NCBI GenBank assembly: GCA_002167365.1
Contig: NHCU01000016.1
Location: forward strand, 71,138 to 76,755
Source: Betaproteobacteria bacterium TMED41
Lineage (GTDB): Bacteria > Pseudomonadota > Gammaproteobacteria > Burkholderiales > Burkholderiaceae_A
Direction: 5' to 3'
Length of the DNA stretch: 5,618 nucleotides
Shown: positions 1-5,618 of the stretch, piece after piece
Numbering within the stretch: the stretch's first letter is position 1
How the letters are laid out: every line of letters begins with the position of its first letter
Notes under the pieces: generated by a model
Databases searched by the model: none
The model's input: only the letters and a program-made list of their open reading frames with translations
Told to the model about the DNA's origin: nothing
Program-made: the position numbers and the translations under genes

Positions 1-420
1 AATTGGAATTAATGTTCCATACTGTTCGTTGGCTTTTTCATAGCCGTATACATCAATTACTGCATTCCAAAGTTTTTCTGGGTTGATCATATGTTTAACA
101 CCTCTGGAATGAACAGCTACTTTTGCATTGGGAAAGATGCTCATTAAATTTCCTGCACCACCAGCATGATCTAAGTGTATGTGAGTTAAAAAAATCCATT
201 CGACAGAGTCTATATCAATTTTTAATACGTCTAATGCTTCCAATACTCTCTTAATAGAATGATTAGTTCCAGTATCAACTATGGCAACCTTATCATTCTC
301 AATGATAAGGTGAATAGCAGCGAATTCTTTTCGAATATATCCAGAATCAACAGCATAAATACCATCCCCATAACTGATTATTGAGGAATTAATTTGTATT
401 TTTTCTAAATTGGAATTCAT
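1..420 (-). CDS. MBL-fold metallo-hydrolase, N-terminal 140 residues (3' end outside window)
   Basis: The reading frame opens at an ATG at 418-420 and stays open to the left edge of the window, so only the N-terminal part of a protein of probably about 300 residues is visible. The metallo-beta-lactamase signature is clear: a beta-hairpin start (GDGIYAVDSGY, residues 18-28), the VDTG turn at 48-51, and the metal-binding HxHxDH motif as THIHLDHAGG with His80, His82, Asp84 and His85. These are the usual ligands of a binuclear metal site; the later His and Asp ligands would lie outside the window. No signal peptide is seen, so it is probably cytoplasmic. The substrate cannot be told: this superfamily includes thioesterases, glyoxalase II-like enzymes, lactonases and sulfur dioxygenases. 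It starts 26 bases after aceK with no recognisable ribosome binding site, so it is probably the next gene of the same transcript. The fold call is firm; the function is open. Confidence 0.9.
   Translation of the reverse strand, partial: MNSNLEKIQINSSIISYGDGIYAVDSGYIRKEFAAIHLIIENDKVAIVDTGTNHSIKRVLEALDVLKIDIDSVEWIFLTHIHLDHAGGAGNLMSIFPNAKVAVHSRGVKHMINPEKLWNAVIDVYGYEKANEQYGTLIPI
287..311. repeat. Perfect 11-bp inverted repeat with 3-base loop inside the MBL gene
   Basis: The arms ACCTTATCATT (287-297) and AATGATAAGGT (301-311) are exact reverse complements separated by CTC. In the minus-strand transcript this would form an 11-bp hairpin over the codons for about residues 37-45 (HLIIENDKV). No T-tract follows in either direction, so it is not a classical intrinsic terminator. 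It may be a coincidence of coding sequence, an mRNA structure, or a protein-binding palindrome. Confidence 0.6.
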
Positions 421-446
421 TTATTAGAGAAAATTTAGCATGAACT
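421..446. other. aceK-MBL intergenic gap, 26 bases
   Basis: This is the only real intergenic stretch in the window. It is AT-rich and holds no hairpin, no terminator-like T-run and no clear Shine-Dalgarno sequence. An ATG in the gap (read on the minus strand at 440-442) opens a frame of only five codons (ATG CTA AAT TTT CTC TAA) ending just before the MBL start. That mini-frame could in principle carry a ribosome to the MBL start, but it is just as likely to be chance. Confidence 0.6.
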
Positions 447-2174
447 TTATTCAATGTTTTTGTCAGGGAAAAATCTTTGTTCATTTGGATATGGAAATAC
501 ATCGTCAAAAAAACCTTCCTCTATTCTTTTTTGCTGGTTTGTCCAAAATTCAGGCGACAACAATTCAGCATGATATTTTTTAAAAGCACGATTAATGCGA
601 TGCTGAGTTAATAAAAAAGTTTCAAATTCTTCCGGAAAAACATCATTTGGACCGACCTTGTACCAGGGTTCCTCACTAAGTTCATCTTCAGGTGTTCTAG
701 GAGGAGGCAGTCTTCTAAAATTACAATCAGTTATGTACTGTATTTCGTCATAGTCGTAAAAAACGACTCGTCCATGTTTTGTCAAACCAAAGTTTTTGTA
801 CAACAGATCTCCCGGAAAAATGTTGGCGGCTATAAGTTGTCTTATTGCGTCACCATACTCTTTAATGGCTTTTTCAATTTGTGAGTCAGAGGCATTTTCT
901 AAAAAAATATTTAACGGCATCATTCTTCGTTCAATATAAACATGTTTAATGATTAATCTTTCATTAATTATTTCACACATGCTTGGTGCAACTTTAAGCA
1001 ACTCATCTAGAAGATTTTTTTGAATTCTATCAAGTGGAAAGTCAACAAAGGAATATTCCAGTGTGTCGGCCATTCTCCCGACCCTGTCATGAAGTTTCAC
1101 CAATTGGTAACGGTTTTCAATATGATCTCTGCTAACGTCTTTTTTCCTTTCATCCTTTATTATTTTAAAAACATATGGAAAAGATGGAAGGGTAAAAACT
1201 AACATGACCAGACCTTTTATTCCATCAGCTATTCTGAAACGATCATTGGAGTTTTTTAAATGATGAAGTAGATCTCTATAAAAAAGAGTTTTACCTTGTT
1301 TTTGTAATCCTAACATTGTATACAATTCACTACTGGGTTTGAACGGCATTAAAGTTTTGAGAAAACTTACGTATGCCGAAGGTACTTCCATGTCAACCAT
1401 AAAATATGCCCTGGAAAAAGAGAAAAGAAGCCTAATTTGTTCTTTGTCAGTAATTATAGTGTCTAAAAAAAAATGACCAGAAATATTTCTCAAAATAGGA
1501 ACCGTGAATCCAACAGGATCTCCATCTAAAATTATTCTCCCTATAATGTATGCCGCTTTGTTTCTGTAAAAAAGTGACTTCAAAATATGAATTTGCAAAT
1601 CTGGGGTAATTCTGAAAGGTTTTTCAAAGGTTTTAAAAATTCTTTTCAATAAAGCCCTCACATCTAAATAAACATTTTCCCATGGGCAATTAAGCTCAAA
1701 GTCTAAAGTTATCTTTACTAACGTTTTTTTTATACCAATATTGAGGGGGTAGTAAACTCTGTACGATGGTGTTTGTGAACCTAAGTAGTCTGTGGATACT
1801 GCTGGGCGAACAAATAGATATTCGTTTTTGAAATATGCCCTATCAAGCAGTTGAGTAGTAATTGAATTAAAAAAAGATTCTGCCAATTCTGGTTGTTTAT
1901 GATCAGTTAAAAGCATGATGAAGGACTTTTTGACCTCTGGCCATAAGGAATCTTTTCTGAGGGATTCACCATAACTTTTCTCTAATAATGCTGATGTTTC
2001 TTTTATCCTTTTGTCGTAAAAAGTTATTCTCTCGCTGGATAACGCTCTTATTCCTCTGTAATTACCTTTTTCGAACTCAAATTTTGCTTCTTGAGATTGT
2101 TCTCTAAATACAGAATAGTGTCTGTTAAACCCATCAAGTATTTTTTTTGCAATTAAGTCTGGGTCAACAATCAT
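447..2174 (-). CDS. aceK: Isocitrate dehydrogenase kinase/phosphatase AceK
   Basis: This cytoplasmic bifunctional enzyme phosphorylates isocitrate dehydrogenase to switch it off, pushing isocitrate into the glyoxylate shunt on acetate or fatty acids, and removes the phosphate again. The 575 residues match the E. coli enzyme (about 578). Residues 1 to about 310 form the regulatory domain typical of AceK and about 311-575 the protein-kinase-like domain. Visible landmarks are the ATP loop ADGIKGL (316-322), the probable ATP lysine Lys337 in VFKIIKD, GRMAD with Asp370 (equivalent to E. coli Asp371, needed for phosphatase activity), YIERRMMPLNI (413-423), FPGDLLYKNFG with Asp456 and Asn461, and the metal-binding VFYDYDEI with Asp474. 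The C-terminal PPPRTPEDEL and EEPWYKVGP stretches are also characteristic. All expected catalytic residues are present, so it looks functional. The ATG lies 2 bases after the rodA stop with no good ribosome site, which suggests coupled translation. In enterobacteria aceK follows aceBA; no aceA or aceB is seen here. Confidence 0.97.
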   Translation of the reverse strand: MIVDPDLIAKKILDGFNRHYSVFREQSQEAKFEFEKGNYRGIRALSSERITFYDKRIKETSALLEKSYGESLRKDSLWPEVKKSFIMLLTDHKQPELAESFFNSITTQLLDRAYFKNEYLFVRPAVSTDYLGSQTPSYRVYYPLNIGIKKTLVKITLDFELNCPWENVYLDVRALLKRIFKTFEKPFRITPDLQIHILKSLFYRNKAAYIIGRIILDGDPVGFTVPILRNISGHFFLDTIITDKEQIRLLFSFSRAYFMVDMEVPSAYVSFLKTLMPFKPSSELYTMLGLQKQGKTLFYRDLLHHLKNSNDRFRIADGIKGLVMLVFTLPSFPYVFKIIKDERKKDVSRDHIENRYQLVKLHDRVGRMADTLEYSFVDFPLDRIQKNLLDELLKVAPSMCEIINERLIIKHVYIERRMMPLNIFLENASDSQIEKAIKEYGDAIRQLIAANIFPGDLLYKNFGLTKHGRVVFYDYDEIQYITDCNFRRLPPPRTPEDELSEEPWYKVGPNDVFPEEFETFLLTQHRINRAFKKYHAELLSPEFWTNQQKRIEEGFFDDVFPYPNEQRFFPDKNIE

Positions 2175-2179
2175 GTTTA
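2172..2179 (-). promoter_or_regulatory. rodA stop / aceK start junction (TAA-AC-ATG)
   Basis: On the minus strand the rodA stop TAA (2177-2179) is followed by two bases and the aceK ATG (2172-2174). The preceding 20 or so bases contain no AGG or GAG core at a useful distance. The likeliest way to start aceK is re-initiation by ribosomes finishing rodA. There is no room for a terminator, so the two genes should share a message unless a promoter lies inside rodA. Confidence 0.6.
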
Positions 2180-3358
2180 ACGCTGTAATGAAAATCCTTG
2201 TGTAGTTACAGACCTATCTCGAGCGACGCTCATTATTAATCCGGTACCGACACTAAGAGTTATTAAAGCTGTTCCACCATAAGACACCCATGGTAAGGGA
2301 ATACCCACAACCGGTAGTAAGCCAGTTACCATTCCAATATTAACGCAGGCATAGGTGAAAGTCATTAAAGAAAGAGTTCCTGCCAATAAGCGAGCAAACT
2401 GAGTTGGAGCTCCCAATGAGATCCATAAACCTCTGAGAGTAATTCCAGAATAGAGCACTACTAAAATTAAACTGCCTAAAAACCCAAATTCCTCAGCAAA
2501 CCCTGAAAAAACAAAATCTGTAGCCCTTTCTGGTATGAAAGCGAGTTGAGTTTGAGTTCCTTGCAACCAGCCTTTCCCGATTAAACCACCTGATCCAACA
2601 GCAGTAACCGATTGAATTGTGTGAAACCCCGCGCCTAATGGATCACTCATAGGATCAAGCAAAGTACATATTCTTAACTTTTGATACTCTCTTAAACCCG
2701 GCCAACGGATACCGTCCTGACAAACGGTATCACCTAAAGTTAAAAGCATGCCAACTGCAATTGCACAAATACTAAGTCCAAAAAATACTACTTTCCAAGG
2801 CATTCCAGCAAAAAAAAGTAAAACCATACCTGAAATAATAATCAAAATTGCCGTACCCAAATCAGGTTGACGTAATATTAAAAACACTGGCAGTAAAAAT
2901 AAAAAAACACAAAAAAACCAATTAGTTTTTGAATTTAATCCATCATGTTTTTGAATAAACCATGCCATTAATAGTGGCAATGCTATTTTCATTATTTCAG
3001 ATGGTTGCATTTTGATTAAACCCAAGTTGATCCACCTAGTGGCTCCGTTGATTGTTTCACCAAAAAATTCTGTAGCTATTAAAAGTAAAATTGTGATTAC
3101 ATAGGTGGGTATTGCTAATTTTTCCAAAAAAACTGAGGGGATTCTGGCCAAAATTATAATCAAAGTGGCAGCTATTATTAAATTTCGTAAATGTTGATAA
3201 AACTTTTGTATTTCATCATGACTTGCACTGTAAACTGCGAAAGAACTGATAATGAAAACTAAAAAAATCATTAACAACAGGGGCTTGTCCATATACAAAA
3301 AAATATCTTTGAAAAAATCTCTAAAATAGTTTTTCTGTGACTTATTTACAAAAATCAT
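2177..3358 (-). CDS. rodA: Peptidoglycan glycosyltransferase RodA (SEDS family)
   Basis: RodA (also MrdB) is the inner-membrane SEDS polymerase that links lipid II into glycan strands during lateral wall growth, paired with the transpeptidase PBP2 encoded just upstream. The 393-residue protein is highly hydrophobic, with about ten membrane segments, the first near residues 27-44. Family motifs appear in order: NGATRWI (104-110), MQPSE (117-121), RQPDLGTA (163-170), SDPLGAGFHTIQS (238-250), GKGWLQGTQ (261-269), FIPERATDF (274-282) with the conserved Asp281 that matches the catalytic Asp of E. coli RodA, and LPVVGIPLPWVSYGG (348-362). PVVGIPLPWVSYGG with no FtsW-specific features, plus the mrdA neighbour, favours RodA over FtsW. 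The long periplasmic loop carries Cys213 and Cys231, and the RICTLLDP wording is of betaproteobacterial type. The ATG overlaps the mrdA stop by 4 bases, implying coupled translation and roughly matched output of the two partners. Confidence 0.97.
   Translation of the reverse strand: MIFVNKSQKNYFRDFFKDIFLYMDKPLLLMIFLVFIISSFAVYSASHDEIQKFYQHLRNLIIAATLIIILARIPSVFLEKLAIPTYVITILLLIATEFFGETINGATRWINLGLIKMQPSEIMKIALPLLMAWFIQKHDGLNSKTNWFFCVFLFLLPVFLILRQPDLGTAILIIISGMVLLFFAGMPWKVVFFGLSICAIAVGMLLTLGDTVCQDGIRWPGLREYQKLRICTLLDPMSDPLGAGFHTIQSVTAVGSGGLIGKGWLQGTQTQLAFIPERATDFVFSGFAEEFGFLGSLILVVLYSGITLRGLWISLGAPTQFARLLAGTLSLMTFTYACVNIGMVTGLLPVVGIPLPWVSYGGTALITLSVGTGLIMSVARDRSVTTQGFSLQR
3355..3358 (-). promoter_or_regulatory. 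mrdA stop / rodA start overlap (ATGA)
   Basis: The rodA start ATG (3356-3358) and the mrdA stop TGA (3355-3357) share bases in an ATGA overlap. No strong Shine-Dalgarno core is seen in the bases just before it. This is the classic layout for stop-start coupling, and it suits two proteins that act as a one-to-one polymerase-transpeptidase complex. Confidence 0.75.
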
Positions 3359-5184
3359 TGGTTATCATTCAGCAATATAAAGTCAAAAATTTTTCTTGCA
3401 ATAGGGCCTGCAGATTTTGCACCAAACCCTCCATTTTCAACTATTACTGCTAGTGCAACTTTGGGATTTTTAGCAGGTGCAAATCCGATATATAACGAGT
3501 GATCCCTGAGGCGTTCAGGGACAGTTTCAACATCGTATTCCTCATCTTGTTTGATAGTGAAAACCTGGGAGGTCCCGGTTTTTCCTGCAATATCATAACT
3601 GGTATTGGCCATGACTCTTGCACCAGTTCCAACTTTATTAACCTCAACCATTGCATCAATAACAAACTCAAACCATTCAGGATCAATCTTAAGGTCTTCT
3701 TCAAACTTTGATTTTACAAAATTAAAGTTTCCGGTTTGCTGGTCTTGACTGGCTTTAATAAGTCTGGGAGTCACCACTTTACCTCGGTTAGCGATGATAG
3801 ACACCGCCTTTGCCATTTGCATTATGGTAAATGTATTGTAACCCTGACCAATTCCGATGGATGGCGTTTCACCCTGGAGCCAGGGCTTGCCTAATTTTTT
3901 TTCTTTCCACTGTGAAGATGGAAGAATTCCTGCAATTTCTCCTTTTAAATCTATTCCTGTATTTTTTCCAAAACCGAAGGGTGAAATATACTCATGAATT
4001 AAATCTACTCCCATGTTTAAAGCTAATTTATAATAGTAGGTATCACTTGAGATTACAATTGACTTGTGTAAATTAACCACGCCGTGCCCCTCAGGTTTAC
4101 TGTCCCGAAATTTGTGACTACCGAGCATGAAGTACCCAGGATCATTTATTGAATCATCAGGATCTCTGGATCCTGACGCTAAAGCTGCCAATGCCATGAA
4201 AGGTTTGTAAGTTGAACCTGGGGGATAACCACCTTTGATAGGGCGATTCAAAAGGGGCTTATCGGGTGAACTATTAAGTTCAGACCAGACTTGAGAGCTA
4301 ACCCCATCAATGAATAAATTTGGATTAAAGTTTGGCATCGAAACAAAAGCCAAAATCTCCCCAGAACTTGGCTCAATTGCGACTGCTGCACCCAATCGAT
4401 TATTATACTCTGATTCAATCAATTTCTGTAATTGTGAGTCAATAGTTAATTGAACATTTTTTCCTGGTAAGGGAGGACTTTTACTCAACTCACGAATCAT
4501 TTGCCCACCTGCGGTTACTTCAATATGTTGATAGCCAACTTTACCTCTTAGAAGGTTCTCATAACTTTGCTCGACTCCAAGTTTTCCAATGTGAGTGAAA
4601 CCACTGTAAGATTCTTTTTCACCATTTTTTTCTAATTGTTTTTGATCCGCTTTAGAAATTCTTCCGATATGACCAATCAAGTGGGAAGAACTTGATTTGG
4701 ATGGATAACTTCTAATCAGGCGATGTCTAACTTTAACGCCTTTTTTGTTTTGTATTCTTGTAACTAGTCTTGCGACCTCTCTATTGTCAAGAACTGTTTT
4801 TAAAGGGAGTCCGTCATAAGATCTGGACTCACTCATAAGACGTTTAAATCTTTGGATATCGTAGTCGTTAATATTTACAATTTTTTTTAGATTTTCTAAT
4901 GTTGCTTGGAGATTTTCTATTTTTGATGGTTGCAATTCTAAGAAGAAACCACCATCGTTTCTTGCTAAAATTCTGCCGTTTCTATCTAAAATTCTACCCC
5001 TTGGTGCCTGCAGAGGAAGTAATATAACTCTGTTATCCTCAGCCCTGGAAGAGTGTTTTTTGTGTTCCCATATTTGCAACCAGGCTAGTCTTGTTAGCAG
5101 TGCTGTAAGCATTGCAATTGTTACTAATGCAAGAATACTTGCACGGAAACGAAAAAGTTTTATGTTGTTTCTGGTGAAAATCAA
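3355..5184 (-). CDS. mrdA: Penicillin-binding protein 2 (peptidoglycan D,D-transpeptidase MrdA)
   Basis: PBP2 is the class B penicillin-binding protein that cross-links new glycan strands made by RodA during cell elongation. The 609 residues show a short cytoplasmic tail, one membrane anchor at about 14-37, the PRGRILDRNG motif (61-70) that opens the pedestal domain, and a transpeptidase domain from about 263 to 600. The three penicillin-binding motifs are intact: STYK with nucleophile Ser324 and Lys327, S-S-D at 379-381 (the SxD form usual in PBP2), and KTG at 535-537. Length and motif spacing fit Gram-negative PBP2. The start is TTG at 5182-5184: an in-frame TAA lies three codons upstream and the next in-frame ATG (residue 25) falls inside the membrane anchor. 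A weak ribosome site, AGGTAAG at 5190-5196, sits at a suitable distance. The gene lies between mreD and rodA, as in Betaproteobacteria. PBP2 is the target of mecillinam in E. coli. Confidence 0.97.
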   Translation of the reverse strand: MIFTRNNIKLFRFRASILALVTIAMLTALLTRLAWLQIWEHKKHSSRAEDNRVILLPLQAPRGRILDRNGRILARNDGGFFLELQPSKIENLQATLENLKKIVNINDYDIQRFKRLMSESRSYDGLPLKTVLDNREVARLVTRIQNKKGVKVRHRLIRSYPSKSSSSHLIGHIGRISKADQKQLEKNGEKESYSGFTHIGKLGVEQSYENLLRGKVGYQHIEVTAGGQMIRELSKSPPLPGKNVQLTIDSQLQKLIESEYNNRLGAAVAIEPSSGEILAFVSMPNFNPNLFIDGVSSQVWSELNSSPDKPLLNRPIKGGYPPGSTYKPFMALAALASGSRDPDDSINDPGYFMLGSHKFRDSKPEGHGVVNLHKSIVISSDTYYYKLALNMGVDLIHEYISPFGFGKNTGIDLKGEIAGILPSSQWKEKKLGKPWLQGETPSIGIGQGYNTFTIMQMAKAVSIIANRGKVVTPRLIKASQDQQTGNFNFVKSKFEEDLKIDPEWFEFVIDAMVEVNKVGTGARVMANTSYDIAGKTGTSQVFTIKQDEEYDVETVPERLRDHSLYIGFAPAKNPKVALAVIVENGGFGAKSAGPIARKIFDFILLNDNQ

Positions 5185-5196
5185 TTTTACTTACCT
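5182..5196 (-). promoter_or_regulatory. mreD stop / mrdA TTG start with weak ribosome binding site
   Basis: Read on the minus strand, AGGTAAG (5190-5196) lies inside the last codons of mreD, its AGG core ending about 9 bases before the TTG. The mreD stop TAA (5187-5189) is 2 bases before the TTG. This supports TTG as the true start and suggests mrdA is translated by ribosomes that have just finished mreD. Confidence 0.6.
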
Positions 5197-5618
5197 AGAA
5201 ATACCTTTCTGGTCTCAATGGACGGCGCACGTTTTTTATTTATCATGGTCTGCAGTAACCAACTTACTAAAATCCAAGCTAGTCCGTCAAAAATTGGGCG
5301 TGAAAAATACCACCATGGGGCCATTCCTCCGTCAGCTACAAATCTAATTAATGCAACTATAAACAACGAAATGGCAAACAAAGGAACTATTTGAACCGTT
5401 TGTGAAAATGTAGAGTACCAAAGGAGTCGTCTATGAAGAGAAATCGCCCCGTAGCTTAGAACTGAATATGCCAGAGCATGCTGACCTAGAAGTGAGCCAG
5501 CATGAATATCCATAATTATTCCTAAGATCCAAGCAAATATTAAGCCCACTTTTGATGGTAAAAAAGCATTCCAAAATACCAGAACAACCGCCACCATATC
5601 TGGAACGGGAAGGGATTG
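5187..5618 (-). CDS. mreD: Rod shape-determining protein MreD (5' end outside window)
   Basis: MreD is a small inner-membrane protein of the elongasome, acting with MreB and MreC to organise lateral wall synthesis; its exact biochemical role is unsettled. The frame is open to the right edge, giving 143 residues plus stop. The usual length is about 160-180, so a few dozen N-terminal residues are missing. An internal ATG at 5595-5597 could be taken for a start, but the seven upstream codons read QSLPVPD, and a Pro-Asp just before a hydrophobic stretch is the normal MreD wording, so the gene surely begins further upstream. About five membrane segments are seen, with conserved GIIMDIHAGSLLGQHALAY between the second and third and LHRRLLW after the third. 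WWYFSRP before the last segment resembles betaproteobacterial MreD. The tail is basic (KKRAPSIETRK). mreB and mreC are expected just beyond the right edge. Confidence 0.92.
   Translation of the reverse strand, partial: QSLPVPDMVAVVLVFWNAFLPSKVGLIFAWILGIIMDIHAGSLLGQHALAYSVLSYGAISLHRRLLWYSTFSQTVQIVPLFAISLFIVALIRFVADGGMAPWWYFSRPIFDGLAWILVSWLLQTMINKKRAPSIETRKVFLGK

Noticed and set aside
1..417. Direct repeat AATTGGAATT at 1-10 and 408-417
   Set aside because: A 10-base AT-rich match lying inside one coding region is not convincing as an attachment site or mobile-element end.
1020..1202. A plus-strand open frame of 60 codons inside aceK
   Set aside because: It is antisense to the conserved kinase domain and has no ribosome site or family features.
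3503..3521. 7-bp inverted repeat (TCCCTGA / TCAGGGA) in mrdA resembling a terminator stem
   Set aside because: No T-run follows in either direction, it is inside the coding region, and such short arms are expected by chance.
3450..4076. Open frames of 70-84 codons on either strand inside mrdA
   Set aside because: They overlap the transpeptidase coding region, whose motifs are intact in the main frame, and their translations resemble no protein.
4157..4176. 8-bp inverted repeat (TCAGGATC / GATCCTGA, 4-base loop) in mrdA
   Set aside because: An arm of this length is close to chance expectation for the window, no T-tract follows, and it lies within conserved coding sequence.
5060..5347. A plus-strand open frame of 95 codons across the mrdA-mreD junction
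   Set aside because: It lies antisense to two well-conserved genes, has no recognisable domain or ribosome site, and is explained by their codon composition.
5187..5597. MreD starting at the ATG at 5595-5597
   Set aside because: The frame continues in family-typical sequence to the window edge, and starting there would cut into the N-terminal part of the protein.

Overview
The window is an AT-rich (by eye roughly 35-40% GC), fully bacterial stretch. It carries five genes, all on the minus strand and almost without gaps. In transcription order (right to left) they are mreD (5' end outside the window), mrdA encoding PBP2, rodA (mrdB), aceK, and the first 140 codons of a metallo-beta-lactamase-fold hydrolase that runs off the left edge. 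No tRNA, rRNA, CRISPR array, insertion sequence or phage gene was seen, and no stretch over 26 bases lacks a gene.

The gene order mreD-mrdA-rodA continues the mreBCD-mrdA-rodA arrangement typical of Betaproteobacteria. Several protein details point the same way, judged from memory of the families: the MreD wording around LHRR and WWYF, the RodA loop with RICTLLDP followed by SDPLG, and the PBP2 motif SSDTYYY. AceK is itself restricted to Proteobacteria. I therefore infer a low-GC betaproteobacterium, probably Burkholderiales-like, but no genus can be named from this sequence.

Right third (5618-3355): MreD and PBP2, parts of the elongasome that builds the lateral wall. Middle (3358-2177): RodA, the SEDS glycosyltransferase that polymerises lipid II and works as a pair with PBP2. 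Left part (2174-1): AceK, the kinase/phosphatase that switches isocitrate dehydrogenase and so sets carbon flow between the TCA cycle and the glyoxylate shunt, followed by an MBL-fold hydrolase of unknown substrate.

The junctions are very tight: 2 bases between mreD and mrdA, a 4-base ATGA overlap between mrdA and rodA, 2 bases between rodA and aceK, and 26 bases between aceK and the hydrolase. Clear Shine-Dalgarno sequences are mostly missing, so translation of the distal genes probably depends on coupling. The main points of interest are aceK sitting directly downstream of the wall-elongation genes, the TTG start of mrdA, a serine where the zinc-binding cysteine of E. coli PBP2 appears to lie, a cysteine pair in the periplasmic loop of RodA, and a perfect 11-bp inverted repeat inside the hydrolase gene. 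I found no convincing evidence of a wholly new biological system; the window reads as a conserved housekeeping operon with an unusual metabolic tail.
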